DNA of 64,000 nt, taken from positions 62,001-126,000 of the forward strand of contig NZ_QKOF01000005.1 of NCBI RefSeq assembly GCF_014889545.1, read 5' to 3'. The translations under genes were made by a program, and so were the position numbers. The notes under the pieces are model-generated. The model saw only the letters and a program-made list of their open reading frames with translations, was not told the DNA's origin and searched no databases. Origin of the DNA: Methanothermobacter thermautotrophicus. Its GTDB lineage: Archaea > Methanobacteriota > Methanobacteria > Methanobacteriales > Methanothermobacteraceae. Positions 46,888 through 58,208 of the stretch are shown piece by piece (position 1 is the first letter of the stretch; the number at the start of each line of letters is the position of its first letter).

Positions 46888-48363
46888 TTGATTAAACTTG
46901 TAGTTTTCGATCTTGACAATGTCATTATTGATGGTGAAGCCATAGACGAGATAGGAAAAATCGCTGGCGTTGAAGAGGAAGTAATGGAGATCACCGAGAA
47001 GGCAATGCAAGGTGATGTTGACTTTGAATCCTCAATACGGGAGAGGGTTAAACTCCTCAAGGGGACAGCGGTGGAAGATATAAAGAAGGTTGCAGATGAA
47101 CTGCCCCTTATGGAGGGGGCTGAGGAGACAGTAAGGGCCCTCAAGGACAAGGGGTACCTGGTTGCAGTTATAAGTGGAAGCTTTGACCTTGTGGCTGAGC
47201 CCATAAAGGAGAAGCTTGGCATAGACTACCTCTTCTGCAACAGGCTCCATGAGGAAGATGGTATACTTACCGGTGAAGTAAGCGGGCCCCTCGTGGAAAA
47301 GTCAAAGTATGACATCCTCTGCGGGATCCTCGAGAAGGAGGGCATAAGCCCCAGGGAGTGTGTTGCAGTTGGTGACGGTGCCAACGATATATCCATGATA
47401 GAAGCTGCACGTTTGGGCATAGCCTTCAATGCCAAACCAGCCCTCCGGAAGAAGGCTGATGCCGTTGTTGAAGAGAAGGACCTCCGCAAGATACTGCCCA
47501 TCATTGAAAAGGTTGCAGAGGCTGATGATAAATTGAATAAGATGAGTTACGAGGAAGTAATGGAACTCAAAAACGAGTATGAGGATAAACTCTCAGCAAT
47601 CGCCTCTGAAAGGGATGAACTGAACAAAAAAGCGCGTGAAATGAAGGAACTGAGGGACAAACTCAACAGTGAACTTCGTGAAACACTCAACAGGGCTGTT
47701 GAACTGAGGGACAAGCGTAATGAAATAAACTCCCAGGTCGAGGAAAACAAGAAGCTGAGGGACCAGATAAACAATGAGATACGCAAACTTGAATGGTCAT
47801 CAGGAGGAAGGGACCGTATAAAGATTGAAAACGAGATCAAGAGGATAGACAAGATCATTGAAACAAGGGTCCTTGACATTAACAAGGAGAATGAACTTGT
47901 CAAGACAGCGAACGAGCTTCGGAAGAAACTCATGAAGATTCAGGAGGACGATGAAACCCGTGAAAAGGCACTTGAACTGAGGAAGAAGTCAGAGGAGTAC
48001 CATGAGAAGGTTGTAGCCCTCTCAGAGGAGGCCCAGGGTTACCATGAGAAGATGCTGGAGTACTTCAGAAAAACAGATGAGATACGCAAGAAGGCCGATG
48101 AGGCCCATGAGAAGTTCCTCGAATTCAGGAGGATGGCCTCAGAGAAGCATGAAGAATTCAAATCAACCCTCGGTGAGATACGCCAGATAAACGATAGGAT
48201 AAACGCCCTGAGATCAGAGAATAGAAGTGTCAGGAGAAGAGAAAGTCGGGAAAGGGATAATGAAGAGAAGGAAAGAGCCCGTGAAATATATGAGAAATTC
48301 AAAGAGGGTAAAAAACTTACAAAGGATGAGCTTCTTCTTCTCCAGAAACACAGGATAGTTTAG
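46888..48363 (+). CDS. SerB-like HAD phosphatase fused to a long coiled coil
   Basis: About 491 residues. Residues 1-210 are a phosphoserine phosphatase-like HAD domain: VVFDLDNVIIDG (nucleophile DxD), AVISGSFDLVAEP and VAVGDGANDISMIEAA. Residues about 215-490 are a continuous charged coiled coil (repeats of EL/RDK/EKN), ending KKLTKDELLLLQKHRIV. This fusion is much longer than ordinary SerB (about 210). The tail suggests a scaffold or regulatory role. TTG at 46888 with GGTGAT upstream is preferred over ATG 46876, which overlaps the tbp stop. Confidence 0.8.
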   Translation: MIKLVVFDLDNVIIDGEAIDEIGKIAGVEEEVMEITEKAMQGDVDFESSIRERVKLLKGTAVEDIKKVADELPLMEGAEETVRALKDKGYLVAVISGSFDLVAEPIKEKLGIDYLFCNRLHEEDGILTGEVSGPLVEKSKYDILCGILEKEGISPRECVAVGDGANDISMIEAARLGIAFNAKPALRKKADAVVEEKDLRKILPIIEKVAEADDKLNKMSYEEVMELKNEYEDKLSAIASERDELNKKAREMKELRDKLNSELRETLNRAVELRDKRNEINSQVEENKKLRDQINNEIRKLEWSSGGRDRIKIENEIKRIDKIIETRVLDINKENELVKTANELRKKLMKIQEDDETREKALELRKKSEEYHEKVVALSEEAQGYHEKMLEYFRKTDEIRKKADEAHEKFLEFRRMASEKHEEFKSTLGEIRQINDRINALRSENRSVRRRESRERDNEEKERAREIYEKFKEGKKLTKDELLLLQKHRIV

Positions 48364-48371
48364 GGGATCTT

Positions 48372-48623
48372 ATGGTTGGAAAAAAATCCTCAGTCAGAGA
48401 GAATATGGAACCGGACCATGAGAATCCAGGCAGTGCTGACCAATCAGAAGGCTCAAGAATAGACAATCCCTGTATTGAAGAAATATCAGATGATAATAAG
48501 ATAGAAGAGTGCTTCATATGCCATAAGAAGTTCAATATAAACGCCGATGATTCAAGTCATTATCATTACGGTAAGTACCCCATGTGCAGTTACTGCAGTG
48601 ACTTCTATGGATTCTACAGGTGA
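48372..48623 (+). CDS. Small putative zinc-binding protein
   Basis: An 83-residue protein with an acidic, Ser-rich first half and a compact C-terminal CFICHKKF...[13 protein letters not shown] module. Two CxxC pairs about 29 residues apart, with His residues between, could bind zinc. No family recognised. It starts 9 bases after the SerB-like gene and ends 18 bases before topA, so it is part of that operon. Confidence 0.6.
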   Translation: MVGKKSSVRENMEPDHENPGSADQSEGSRIDNPCIEEISDDNKIEECFICHKKFNINADDSSHYHYGKYPMCSYCSDFYGFYR

Positions 48624-48640
48624 GATCCCTGAGTGGTAAG

Positions 48641-50776
48641 ATGCATGAAGTTATAATATGTGAGAAGCCCAAATCATCAGAGAAGATTGCAGGGGCCCTG
48701 TTTCCAGATGCCACCAAGAAAAAACAGGGAAAGGTGTCCTACTGGGAACACGTGGAGGGTGATAAGAGGGTCACCATCGTATCCGCTGTGGGGCACCTCT
48801 ACTCCCTCCGCCCCAAGAAAAACAGCGAAGAACACTTCTTTGATCTTGAATGGGCACCAATACACGAGATCGATAAGAAGAAGGGTTATGTTAAGGATTA
48901 CCTCAACGTTATAAAGAAATTTGCAGCCGGTGCCGACCGCTACATACACGCCTGCGATTATGACATTGAAGGTACCCTCATCGGTTTCAACGCCCTCAAA
49001 TATGGTTGCGGTGATGAGGCCCTCCAGAAGACCTCAAGGATGAAGTTCTCAACCCTCACCCGGGAGGAGATACAGAGGGCCTACCAGAACCCCATCGAAG
49101 TTGACTATGGACAGGTTGACAGCGGCGCTGCAAGGCACATACTTGATTTCATTTTCGGAGTGAACATATCCCGCTCCCTCATGAAGTCTGTTAAGGCGGC
49201 CACCAATCGTTTCATAAAATTATCCGCAGGAAGGGTTCAGACCCCCACCCTCGCAATACTTGTTGAAAGGGAGAAGGAGATAAGGGACTTTAAACCTGTC
49301 CCCTACTGGATAATACGCGCTGAACTCCAGGAAGGAATCACCGCCGAGAGCAAGAGGGGTAAAATATTCAAGCAGGAGCTGGTTGACAGTATCCTCGAGA
49401 AGTGCCAGGGCAGGGACGCTGAGGTTAAGGATGTTAAGGTACGGGAGACCATCAGAAAGCCCCCGGTGCCCTTCGACCTGGGTACCCTCCAGTCAGAGGC
49501 CTACCGTGTCTTTGGATTCAGCCCCAAGAAGACACAGACGATCGCACAGAATCTGTACACCGAGGGTTACACATCATATCCCAGGACATCCTCCCAGAAG
49601 CTCCCTGAAAGTATAGGGTACGAAAAGATCCTCAAAAACCTTGCAAAGAACCCCAGCTTCGGAGTCCACATTGAAAGGCTCAGGGGCCCCCTCAAACCCC
49701 ATGAGGGAAAAAAGGAGGATGAAGCTCACCCGGCCATACACCCCACAGGTCTGCTCCCATCAGAGCTCTCAAAGGATGAGAAGAAGGTTTATGACCTCAT
49801 AGTACACCGGTTCATAAGCGTGTTCGGAGAGGATGCAGTCCTTCAGACAATGAAGGTCGAACTTGAAATTGGAGAGGAGGAGTTCAGCTTCTCAAGGAAG
49901 AGGGTCAGTAAGGGTGGCTGGATGGAGAGCTATCCCTACACGAAGATGGAGGATGAAGAATTCCCTGATATATCCAGTGGAGCCTCTCTGGCTGTCCGTA
50001 ACGTCAGCGCAGATGAGAGGGAGACGAAGCCCCCGGCAAGGTACAACGAGGCCTCCCTCATCAGGGAACTCGAGAGGAGGGGTCTTGGAACCAAGTCGAC
50101 ACGTGCTGATATAATAGCCAAGCTCTATGACAGAAAGTACATTGAGGGGAAGAAGATACGTGTCAGTCCCCTGGGTGAGAACATCATTGACACCCTCACA
50201 AGGTACTGTGAGAAGATCACCAGCGAGGAGCTCACAAGGCAGTTCGAGAGGGAACTCGAGGACATCATGAGGGGGAATATAAGTAAGGACAGGGTTATAG
50301 ATGAGGCGATCACAGAGGTAAGATCCATACTCAGGGATATAGAGGATAACCTCATGGACATTGGAAGGGACCTCTACAGGGCCTACCAGGACAGCAGAGT
50401 TGTGGGCGAATGCCCGGCCTGTGACGGTAAGCTCGTTATAAAGTACTCTCCCAGGAACAGGAGCACATTTGTGGGTTGTTCCCGCTACCCTGACTGCAGA
50501 ACCGTTTACTCGCTACCAAAGGGTGCAACTGTACTTAAAACCCGCTGCGAAAAGTGCGATCTCCCCATTATATCCTATGGAAGGCCGCGCCAGAGGGCAT
50601 GTCTTGACCCCAACTGTGGTAAAGAGAAATCAGATGTTGAAGAGGTTGTCGGTAAATGCCCCGAGTGTGGTTCAGACCTCATAAAGCGCTCCGGCCGTTA
50701 CGGGGAATTCGTGGGTTGCAAGGGTTTCCCCCGGTGTCGCTTCACATGTTCAGTTGATGAGGTCCCTGAGGGTTGA
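48641..50776 (+). CDS. topA: DNA topoisomerase I (type IA)
   Basis: About 711 residues. The Toprim domain comes first ([16 protein letters not shown], then [11 protein letters not shown] with catalytic acids). The active-site Tyr is in [15 protein letters not shown] (about residue 311). The C-terminal part has several Cys4 zinc fingers ([44 protein letters not shown]...GCKGFPRC). It relaxes negative supercoils. An in-frame GTG seven codons upstream overlaps the small zinc protein; ATG 48641 gives the normal N-terminus. Confidence 0.95.
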   Translation: MHEVIICEKPKSSEKIAGALFPDATKKKQGKVSYWEHVEGDKRVTIVSAVGHLYSLRPKKNSEEHFFDLEWAPIHEIDKKKGYVKDYLNVIKKFAAGADRYIHACDYDIEGTLIGFNALKYGCGDEALQKTSRMKFSTLTREEIQRAYQNPIEVDYGQVDSGAARHILDFIFGVNISRSLMKSVKAATNRFIKLSAGRVQTPTLAILVEREKEIRDFKPVPYWIIRAELQEGITAESKRGKIFKQELVDSILEKCQGRDAEVKDVKVRETIRKPPVPFDLGTLQSEAYRVFGFSPKKTQTIAQNLYTEGYTSYPRTSSQKLPESIGYEKILKNLAKNPSFGVHIERLRGPLKPHEGKKEDEAHPAIHPTGLLPSELSKDEKKVYDLIVHRFISVFGEDAVLQTMKVELEIGEEEFSFSRKRVSKGGWMESYPYTKMEDEEFPDISSGASLAVRNVSADERETKPPARYNEASLIRELERRGLGTKSTRADIIAKLYDRKYIEGKKIRVSPLGENIIDTLTRYCEKITSEELTRQFERELEDIMRGNISKDRVIDEAITEVRSILRDIEDNLMDIGRDLYRAYQDSRVVGECPACDGKLVIKYSPRNRSTFVGCSRYPDCRTVYSLPKGATVLKTRCEKCDLPIISYGRPRQRACLDPNCGKEKSDVEEVVGKCPECGSDLIKRSGRYGEFVGCKGFPRCRFTCSVDEVPEG

Positions 50777-50928
50777 TTCAATTCAATGACATTTCTGAGA
50801 ACCGGGGTCAAAGAATCCAAGGAAGCAGGTGCATGAAGCCCACATGAAAACTTATAAGTCACCACACTAAAACCTTATATAACATCATCAATGTCCTGAA
50901 TTTATTACCAGATGAAAGAGGCGGTGAA

Positions 50929-53466
50929 ATGGATATCCAAGGTGTGCTTGAAAAATTGAAGCCATTCATAATCATTGTCCTGCTCTTCTCGGTTGTCTTT
51001 TACATAAGAGCAGAGGCCAGTAACATTGGCGGAGTCCCTGCCGACGCCAAGAAGTTCTATGAAGATGCAGATGGACTCCCATACTTCAGTGAAATGGACT
51101 CCTACTACAACTACAGGTTAACAATGAACTACCTGAATAAGGGCATAATGGGTGATACCCTCGTTGATGGAAAACCCTATGACCTCCACTCCTACTATCC
51201 GCCAGGCAGACCGGTTGACTACCCACCCCTCATCGTATACGTCACATCGGCTGCCTACAGGATACTGAACTTCTTCGGGGACTTCAGCCTCAAGGAGGTC
51301 GCATTCTGGATGGGGTCCTTCATAGGTTCCCTCTGCGTGATCCCGGCCTACCTGTTTGTGAGGAGGATAACCAATGACTACGGAGGTGTTACAGCCGCCC
51401 TCATAGTGGGGCTTGTCCCTACATACGTCGCCCACACCTATGCAGGGTTCTTTGACACAGACATGTTCAACTTCGTCCTCCCCCTATTTGTGTTCTGGTT
51501 CTTCACAGAGGGTATGCTGGCTTCCGATATCAGGGGCAGGGCCGGATATGCCCTTGCAGCGGCAGTTTCAGTCCTTGTATTCTCAGCTGCCTGGGTGGGT
51601 TACATATTCTACCTGGCTGTTCTCATCGTATTCGTTGCAGCCTACCTTATCATTTCAAGGTACATCCTGGGAGAAAAACCAGAAGGTGAATTTGATGGTA
51701 GACTCGACTGGTTAATTCATCAGAGGGAACTCTTCCCCCTTGTGGTTCTCCTGATAGCTGGAGGAGTCCTGGTAGGACTTTTCGGAGGATTCTCAAGCCT
51801 CGCTGGTGCTGTGAGCGGACTCATAGGCGCCACCCAGATACAGGCAACCGCCCAGACCACGGCCTACCCCAACGTCTATGTCTCAGTATCAGAACTGCAG
51901 GTGCCTGACTTCATAGCAACGGGTGCCGGGAACATCTTCCTCCCTGGTCAAAACTCAGTCGTTGGGGGTGCTGGTGGCCTCCTGGTATTCATACTCGGTG
52001 TTCTGGGTGTTGGATCCCTCATCTGGAAATACCGTCAGCCCGAGATTGTGGTGGATGAATCAGAAAATAAGCTGAGGGCCGGGAAGAAGAGCAAGTTCAT
52101 GAGGAAGAAGAGGATCCCTGTTGCAAGCAGCGAGATGAGACACCGCTACCTGCTCTACGCTGTCCTCATGGGCGTATGGCTCATAATGAGTGGATATGCT
52201 GTTACCAAGGGTTCAAGGTTCATACCCACATTTGCAATGCCCCTGGGACTCTCAGCAGGGATATTCACAGGATTCCTTGTTGAGTACCTGAGGGTGAGGT
52301 TCACAACAACATCATCACTGGCACTGATCGTATTTGTGGCAGCAGTTGCCATGGTTATGCCCTTCGGGGTCTCGGTGGCTGTTAAGCTCCTTGCAGGGGT
52401 GCTTGCGGCTGGATTCATCTACTCAGTGAAGAAGCCCGAGATCAGGGCCCCCTTCATGATGGTCCTGGTTGTCCTTGCGGCTGTGGCCCCCTCTGTGAGT
52501 GGAGCCCACTCAATCACAACATCCGTGGCCCCGGGTACAGATGATGGTATGTGGAACTCAATGCAGTGGGTAAAGAAGAACACCAGCAGGGACACCGTGG
52601 TCATGTCATGGTGGGACTTCGGACACCTCTTTGCAGTTGCAGCGGACAGGCCAGTCACCTTTGACGGTGGTAGTCAGAACACGCCAAGGGCCTACTGGAT
52701 AGGTAAGGCCCTCACAACGAGTAACGAGACACTTTCAAGGGGTATACTAACCATGCTCTCATCAAGTGGTGATCTCGCCTATGAGACCCTTGACAACTAC
52801 ACAAATGACAGCGGGAAGACCGCCGAGATACTGACAGCAACCCTGGGCCTTCCAAGGGAAGAGGCCCGGGCTGTTATGATAGGGCGCTACGGGCTCAGTG
52901 ACAGTGAGGCTGACACTGTTCTCAGGTATTCACACCCCACAAAGCCAAAACCCTTTGTGCTTGTCCTCAGCTCAGACATGCTGGGTAAGGCGCCATGGTG
53001 GACGTACTTTGGAACCTGGGACTTCAAGAAGAAGACAGGTTCAAGGTATGGCTACTACCCATCCATGGGAAGCTCAAAGCCCCAGGTGGTTAACAACACA
53101 ACAGTTATCCAGACCGTGAACACCATGGTGGACCAGAATAACGTGCTGGGAACAATAATAGAGAAGAAGGGTAACACCACCAATGCAACCATAGCAGTGG
53201 GTAACAACATGACGGTCCAGAAGATAAACCCCCACAAGCTCATGATCATCGAGGGCAACCTCCTTGTTAAGAATGAGATTGTTGACAGTGACGCCCAGCT
53301 GAGCCTCATAGTCATCGGAAGCGGTAACCAGTACACGACCATAATCATGAACAGGGAACTCGAGGATTCTGTCTTCACAAAGCTCTTCCTCCTCGGAGGA
53401 TTCAACCAGACGTCCTTCAAGTTCCTCCACCAGGAACCCGGTGTGCTGCTCTGGACAGCAGCATAA
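50929..53466 (+). CDS. aglB: Oligosaccharyltransferase AglB (STT3)
   Basis: An 845-residue membrane enzyme that transfers lipid-linked glycans to Asn residues of surface proteins. About 13 N-terminal membrane segments are followed by an external C-terminal domain. Catalytic motifs are an acidic pair in FSEMDSYYN, FFDTDMFN, and SWWDFGH, the WWDYG-type sequon-binding motif with Phe for Tyr. DNYTNDSGKTAEIL and later NTTNATIA lie in the soluble domain. GAGGCGGTGA precedes the ATG. It stands alone, without other agl genes in the window. Confidence 0.94.
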   Translation: MDIQGVLEKLKPFIIIVLLFSVVFYIRAEASNIGGVPADAKKFYEDADGLPYFSEMDSYYNYRLTMNYLNKGIMGDTLVDGKPYDLHSYYPPGRPVDYPPLIVYVTSAAYRILNFFGDFSLKEVAFWMGSFIGSLCVIPAYLFVRRITNDYGGVTAALIVGLVPTYVAHTYAGFFDTDMFNFVLPLFVFWFFTEGMLASDIRGRAGYALAAAVSVLVFSAAWVGYIFYLAVLIVFVAAYLIISRYILGEKPEGEFDGRLDWLIHQRELFPLVVLLIAGGVLVGLFGGFSSLAGAVSGLIGATQIQATAQTTAYPNVYVSVSELQVPDFIATGAGNIFLPGQNSVVGGAGGLLVFILGVLGVGSLIWKYRQPEIVVDESENKLRAGKKSKFMRKKRIPVASSEMRHRYLLYAVLMGVWLIMSGYAVTKGSRFIPTFAMPLGLSAGIFTGFLVEYLRVRFTTTSSLALIVFVAAVAMVMPFGVSVAVKLLAGVLAAGFIYSVKKPEIRAPFMMVLVVLAAVAPSVSGAHSITTSVAPGTDDGMWNSMQWVKKNTSRDTVVMSWWDFGHLFAVAADRPVTFDGGSQNTPRAYWIGKALTTSNETLSRGILTMLSSSGDLAYETLDNYTNDSGKTAEILTATLGLPREEARAVMIGRYGLSDSEADTVLRYSHPTKPKPFVLVLSSDMLGKAPWWTYFGTWDFKKKTGSRYGYYPSMGSSKPQVVNNTTVIQTVNTMVDQNNVLGTIIEKKGNTTNATIAVGNNMTVQKINPHKLMIIEGNLLVKNEIVDSDAQLSLIVIGSGNQYTTIIMNRELEDSVFTKLFLLGGFNQTSFKFLHQEPGVLLWTAA

Positions 53467-53665
53467 CCCCAATCTTTATTTAATTTTACACTCCTGGAAA
53501 CAGTAAATGAACTTTTTTAAGAAATTGGCTGCTTAAAAACTCTCAATGAAAAAATAAAATTCAGGCGCCAATCATATACAGAATAAATGAAATTTAATTC
53601 AGTTCCTCTCTCCATCAGCAGAATAGAGAAATGAGGTGTCTGAGCATCTACTGAATATGGATTCC

Positions 53666-54055
<390 letters not shown>

Positions 54056-54173
54056 TTATAATATGAACCTTATGGGATATAAAATATAAGGGAAAATATT
54101 TAATATGGATAATAGAGAACAGTGGATGATTACACTGATTTTTCCCGGCTTCAACAATGTTCATGTGAGTGGT

Positions 54174-55268
54174 ATGGATATCGAAGAGAAGATCAGGAAG
54201 ATAGAAGAGGAGATTCAGAAGACACCATATAACAAGGCCACAGCCCACCATATAGGTAAACTGAAGGCAAAGATCTCCCGCCTGAAGGAGGAGGCCCTCC
54301 AGAGGAAGACATCATCTGGAAAGGGGAGAGGATTCCATATCAAAAAGTCCGGCGACTCAACGGTGGTCCTCATTGGTTTCCCCTCCGTCGGGAAGTCAAC
54401 TCTCCTCAATGAGTTAACCAGCGCAGAGTCAAAGGTGGGGGACTATCAGTTCACAACCCTTGAAATCGTTCCAGGTGTCATGGAGTACAGGGGTGCCCAG
54501 ATACAGATATTCGACATACCCGGGATAATCACCGGGGCCTCCCGCGGGAAGGGTCGTGGAAGGGAGATACTCTCAGTTGCAAGGAGCGCCGACCTCATAG
54601 TAATAGTCCTTGATGTTTTCAACACGGACCACATGGACATAATCCTCAGGGAGCTGAGGGATGTTGGTATAAGACCCAACGAGACACCCCCAGATGTGAC
54701 TGTTAAGAGGAGAAAACTGGGTGGTGTGAAGCTCTCAGCAACGGTTGAACTCACACACCTCGATGAGAAGATAATAAGATCCGTCCTCAATGAGTACGGA
54801 ATCCACAATGCAGACGTCCTTATAAGGGACGATATAACCGTTGACCAGTTCATAGACGTCATGGAGGCCAACCGGGCCTACATACCAGCCATCACCGTTA
54901 TAAACAAGATAGACCTTGTGGATGAATCCTATCTGGAGGACCTCAGGGAGAAATTCCCGGACGCCCTCTTCATCTCTGCAGACAGGGACATCAACATCGA
55001 TGAGCTCAGGGAGGAAATATTTAACAGACTGGGCCTCATAAGGATATACCTCAAGCCCCAGGGTAAAAAGGCTGATTACGACGAACCCCTCATAATCAGG
55101 GAAGGTTCAACCGTTGGTGATGTGTGTCAGAAGCTCCACAGGGACTTTGTGCGTAAATTCAGGCATGCGAGGGTCTGGGGGAGCTCTGTTAAATTCGATG
55201 GCCAGAAGGTGGGCCTTGAACATGTCCTCAATGATGGGGACGTCCTGAGGATCATAATAAAGAAGTGA
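54174..55268 (+). CDS. DRG-family GTPase (Obg-like, TGS domain)
   Basis: About 364 residues. An N-terminal helical region ([17 protein letters not shown]) leads to G1 [10 protein letters not shown]3 DIPGI, and NKIDLVD as G4. The C-terminal TGS domain ([20 protein letters not shown]) follows. This matches eukaryotic/archaeal DRG proteins, ribosome-associated GTPases. ATG 54174 gives the family N-terminus; an upstream frame of 23 codons is not supported. Confidence 0.93.
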   Translation: MDIEEKIRKIEEEIQKTPYNKATAHHIGKLKAKISRLKEEALQRKTSSGKGRGFHIKKSGDSTVVLIGFPSVGKSTLLNELTSAESKVGDYQFTTLEIVPGVMEYRGAQIQIFDIPGIITGASRGKGRGREILSVARSADLIVIVLDVFNTDHMDIILRELRDVGIRPNETPPDVTVKRRKLGGVKLSATVELTHLDEKIIRSVLNEYGIHNADVLIRDDITVDQFIDVMEANRAYIPAITVINKIDLVDESYLEDLREKFPDALFISADRDINIDELREEIFNRLGLIRIYLKPQGKKADYDEPLIIREGSTVGDVCQKLHRDFVRKFRHARVWGSSVKFDGQKVGLEHVLNDGDVLRIIIKK

Positions 55269-55335
55269 CCACTTCCATGTCCCAACAGGGACAATGAAGG
55301 AGTGCTTCTATCATGGAGTATGTGCAGGTGTGAAG

Positions 55336-56112
55336 ATGAAGCTTGATGATATAAAAATTTCAAGAGCAATTGTTGAAGGATACATGGAGGATCTCCTGGA
55401 CTACATGGAGATGGATGTTGCAATTGGCGGAGGAGGCCCATCCGGTCTAACAGCAGGCTACTACCTTGCAAGGGCTGGTCTGAAGGTCGCACTCTTTGAA
55501 CGCAAGCTCTCCATAGGCGGTGGAATGTGGGGTGGCGGCATGATGTTCAACAAGATCGTCGTCCAGGACGAAGGCCGTGAGATCCTCGACGAATTCGGTA
55601 TAAGGTCAGAGCCCTATGATGACGGATATCATGTGGCCGATTCAGTGGAGGCGACCTCCACCCTGTGTTCCAGGGCCTGCCAGGCTGGACTCAAGATATT
55701 CAACCTCATGAGCATAGAGGACGTTATGATCCGCAAGGAGGGCATAAACGGCCTTGTTCTCAACTGGAGCTCAGTCGAAATGGCGGGCCTCCACGTTGAC
55801 CCCCTCACAGTCAGGGCCAGGGCCGTCATAGATGCTACAGGTCATGACTGTGAGATAGTGAAGGTGGTGGAGAGGAAGATCGGCCCGGAACTCAACACCC
55901 CTGATGGTAGGATACAGGGCGAGAGGTCCATGTGGGCCGATGTGGGTGAGGCGGCCCTCATTGAAAACACGAGGGAGGTCTACCCCAACCTATATGTGGC
56001 TGGAATGGCGAGTAACGCCGTCTACGGCGCCCCAAGGATGGGGCCCATATTTGGTGGCATGCTGGTCTCAGGTCGACATGTTGCAGAGATGATAATTGAG
56101 AAGCTGAAATGA
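55336..56112 (+). CDS. thi4: Thiazole synthase Thi4, sulfide-using archaeal type
   Basis: About 258 residues, Rossmann fold with [20 protein letters not shown] and [12 protein letters not shown]. It makes the thiazole half of thiamine from NAD and glycine. In yeast a Cys in the protein donates the sulfur (suicide enzyme); here the corresponding segment reads [10 protein letters not shown] with His, as in M. jannaschii, whose enzyme is catalytic with sulfide. ATG 55336 follows GGTGTGAAG. Confidence 0.92.
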   Translation: MKLDDIKISRAIVEGYMEDLLDYMEMDVAIGGGGPSGLTAGYYLARAGLKVALFERKLSIGGGMWGGGMMFNKIVVQDEGREILDEFGIRSEPYDDGYHVADSVEATSTLCSRACQAGLKIFNLMSIEDVMIRKEGINGLVLNWSSVEMAGLHVDPLTVRARAVIDATGHDCEIVKVVERKIGPELNTPDGRIQGERSMWADVGEAALIENTREVYPNLYVAGMASNAVYGAPRMGPIFGGMLVSGRHVAEMIIEKLK

Positions 56113-56140
56113 TGACTCGAACAGAAACCAGCAAAATCAG

Positions 56141-56668
56141 ATGAAAAAGACCATGATCTGCATAACCGGCACCCCAGGCGTGGGGAAGACAAGAGTGGCG
56201 GGTATATTGAGGGAGAGGGGACTTGAGGTCATATCCCTCGGTGAACTCATAAGGGAGAAGGGATTCATCCTTGGACGCGACCCCACCAGGGGGTACCTTG
56301 AAGCCGACATTGAGGCCGCATGCAGTTATCTCCAGGAAATGGAGGGCCTGGATGTGGTGGAGGGTCATCTCTCCCACCTCTGCAGATCATGCAGCATGGT
56401 GATTGTCCTCAGACTCCACCCTGAGGTCCTTCGGGAGAGACTCGAGGGCAGGGGCTACCCTGAAGGGAAGGTGCTTGAAAACCTCGAGGCCGAGGCACTT
56501 GACGTGTGCACCGTCGAGGCCTTCGAAATCCATGGAGGGCGTGTTCATGAGGTTGATACAACCGGAAGACCCCCACAGGAGGTGGCAGATATCATCACAG
56601 ATATCATCAATGGTGCAAGGGTATGCCCACCAGGGGGGGTGGACTTCTCATGGTGGCTTCTTGGATAG
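56141..56668 (+). CDS. Adenylate kinase AK6/Fap7 family
   Basis: A 175-residue P-loop kinase: CITGTPGVGKTRVAGIL at the start and VVEGHLSHLCRSCSMVIVLR as Walker B. The Arg-rich lid LRERLEGRGYPEGKVLENLEAEALD follows, and GVDFSWWLLG is the family's C-terminal motif. Fap7 homologs help mature the small ribosomal subunit with uS11. It lies between thi4 and the ribosome-related cluster. Confidence 0.9.
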   Translation: MKKTMICITGTPGVGKTRVAGILRERGLEVISLGELIREKGFILGRDPTRGYLEADIEAACSYLQEMEGLDVVEGHLSHLCRSCSMVIVLRLHPEVLRERLEGRGYPEGKVLENLEAEALDVCTVEAFEIHGGRVHEVDTTGRPPQEVADIITDIINGARVCPPGGVDFSWWLLG

Positions 56669-56783
56669 AAAAGCTTTTTAAATATGGAAACACAAACCAC
56701 TTATAATATTCTTCTTGTGCAGTCAGTACACCATCTTAATGTGCAAGATGTGGATGTTCTATTCCGTTATGAGAGGTTAAACC

Positions 56784-57206
56784 TTGAGGAGAGGAAAGAG
56801 ACCGCGATGGATGCTAAAAATTGCTGAAGAGAGAATAGACATCCTTTTCAGAATGGCTGACCGTGAATTCTCAGCTAATCCCCATAGATCGCACAGGTAC
56901 ACCGAAATCGCAAGAAACATCGCAATGAAGTACAGGGTTAGAATCCCCAGGGAATGGAGGAGGAGGTTCTGCAGGAGATGTTACAGTTTCCTCAAACCCG
57001 GATCAAACTGCACCGTCAGAATAGCTGATGGAAAGGTTAATTTTAGGTGCCATGAGTGCGGTCACATCATGAGATTCCCATACACAAGGGAAAAAAAGGA
57101 GAGAAGGAGAAATAGGATTGAGTCTCACACCACCAAAGAAGGAACTGATGAACAGGTCACTTTCAGCACTCACAATAAATGTGGGGAAAGCCGGAGTGAC
57201 AGATAG
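56784..57206 (+). CDS. rnp4: Ribonuclease P protein component 4 (Rpp21)
   Basis: About 140 residues. The N-terminal helices ([36 protein letters not shown]) and zinc ribbon ([37 protein letters not shown]) match archaeal Rnp4. It supports the catalytic RNA in tRNA 5' processing. TTG start with GAGGTT upstream. The last 89 bases overlap the YhbY-like gene in another frame, an unusually long overlap; the true C-terminus after KKERRR is low-complexity. Confidence 0.93.
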   Translation: MRRGKRPRWMLKIAEERIDILFRMADREFSANPHRSHRYTEIARNIAMKYRVRIPREWRRRFCRRCYSFLKPGSNCTVRIADGKVNFRCHECGHIMRFPYTREKKERRRNRIESHTTKEGTDEQVTFSTHNKCGESRSDR

Positions 57207-57381
57207 CCTCATTGAAGAGGTGAGGAGGCAGCTAAAGGCAAAGGAACTTATAAAGATAAGGTTTGCCAGGACAGTGGCCTCTGAAAAAGAAAGTTATATT
57301 ACAGAGATAGTTGAAAAAACAAATTCTAAGCTCATAGATTTAAGAGGAAATGTGGCAATAATTTTCAAAAAAAGATCTTAG
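57118..57381 (+). CDS. YhbY/CRS1 RNA-binding protein
   Basis: About 87 residues of the CRM domain family: [32 protein letters not shown] and [21 protein letters not shown]. These proteins bind rRNA during subunit assembly. TTG start inside the rnp4 gene; the ATG 10 codons on would leave out little of the domain. It is next to rps19e, the usual archaeal arrangement. Confidence 0.88.
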   Translation: MSLTPPKKELMNRSLSALTINVGKAGVTDSLIEEVRRQLKAKELIKIRFARTVASEKESYITEIVEKTNSKLIDLRGNVAIIFKKRS

Positions 57382-57391
57382 GAGGATAAAT

Positions 57392-57829
57392 ATGACTACA
57401 GTTTATGACGTGCCAGCAGATCTGCTCATAAACAGGGTTGCTGAGGAACTGAAAAATGACAGTAAGGTTAAATCACCTGAATGGGTTAACTTTGTTAAAA
57501 CAGGTGTCCACAAGGAAAGAAGACCTGAAAATCCTGACTGGTGGTATGTAAGGGCCGCAGCCCTCCTCAGAAGAGTTTACATTGATGGTCCAGTGGGTGT
57601 TAACAGCCTCAGGACCCATTACGGTGGTAAGAAGGACCGTGGTTCACGCCCCGAAAAGTTCAGAAGAGGAAGCGGTGCCATAATCAGAAGGGCCCTGCAG
57701 CAGCTGGAGGAATCAGGTTTAATAAAGAGGGAAGAGACTGGAAGGGTTATAACACCCGAAGGCCGGTCATTCCTTGATAAGGCCGCTGCAGAGGTAAAGA
57801 AAGAAGTTGAAGGACTTGAAAAGTACTGA
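57392..57829 (+). CDS. rps19e: Small ribosomal subunit protein S19e
   Basis: A 145-residue S19e with [35 protein letters not shown] and the C-terminal winged-helix [19 protein letters not shown]19e has no bacterial counterpart. AGGAGGAT precedes the ATG. Confidence 0.97.
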   Translation: MTTVYDVPADLLINRVAEELKNDSKVKSPEWVNFVKTGVHKERRPENPDWWYVRAAALLRRVYIDGPVGVNSLRTHYGGKKDRGSRPEKFRRGSGAIIRRALQQLEESGLIKREETGRVITPEGRSFLDKAAAEVKKEVEGLEKY

Positions 57830-57863
57830 AAAGATCCCGGAGGGGTCTCAGGAGGCTTCATAG

Positions 57864-58199
57864 TTGACAGACCTCGAAGATATACGTCGCAGAAAAATGC
57901 TGGAACTCCAGCAGAAGGCTCAGCAGCAGGCAATGGAAGCTGAAGCACAGGAACAGATGCGTCAACAGCTGGAAATGCAGAAGAAACAGATAATGATGCA
58001 GATACTCACCCCTGAAGCCCGTAGCCGTCTGGCAAACCTCCGCCTAACAAGGCCAGACTTCGTTGAGCAGATAGAACTGCAGCTAATACAGCTGGCCCAG
58101 ATGGGTCGTGTAAGGTCAAAGATCACCGATGAACAGCTGAAGGAACTGCTTAAGAGGGTTGCGGGTCAAAAGAGGGAGATAAAGATTAGCCGGAAATAG
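57864..58199 (+). CDS. PDCD5-family DNA-binding protein
   Basis: A 111-residue protein: MRQQLEMQKKQIMMQILTPEARSRLANLRLTRPDFVEQIELQLIQLAQMGR and the C-terminal basic ISRK. PDCD5 homologs form a three-helix bundle. The role in archaea is unsettled (DNA binding or chaperone partner). TTG start with AGGAGG eight bases upstream. Confidence 0.93.
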   Translation: MTDLEDIRRRKMLELQQKAQQQAMEAEAQEQMRQQLEMQKKQIMMQILTPEARSRLANLRLTRPDFVEQIELQLIQLAQMGRVRSKITDEQLKELLKRVAGQKREIKISRK

Positions 58200-58208
58200 T
58201 CTGGTAAA

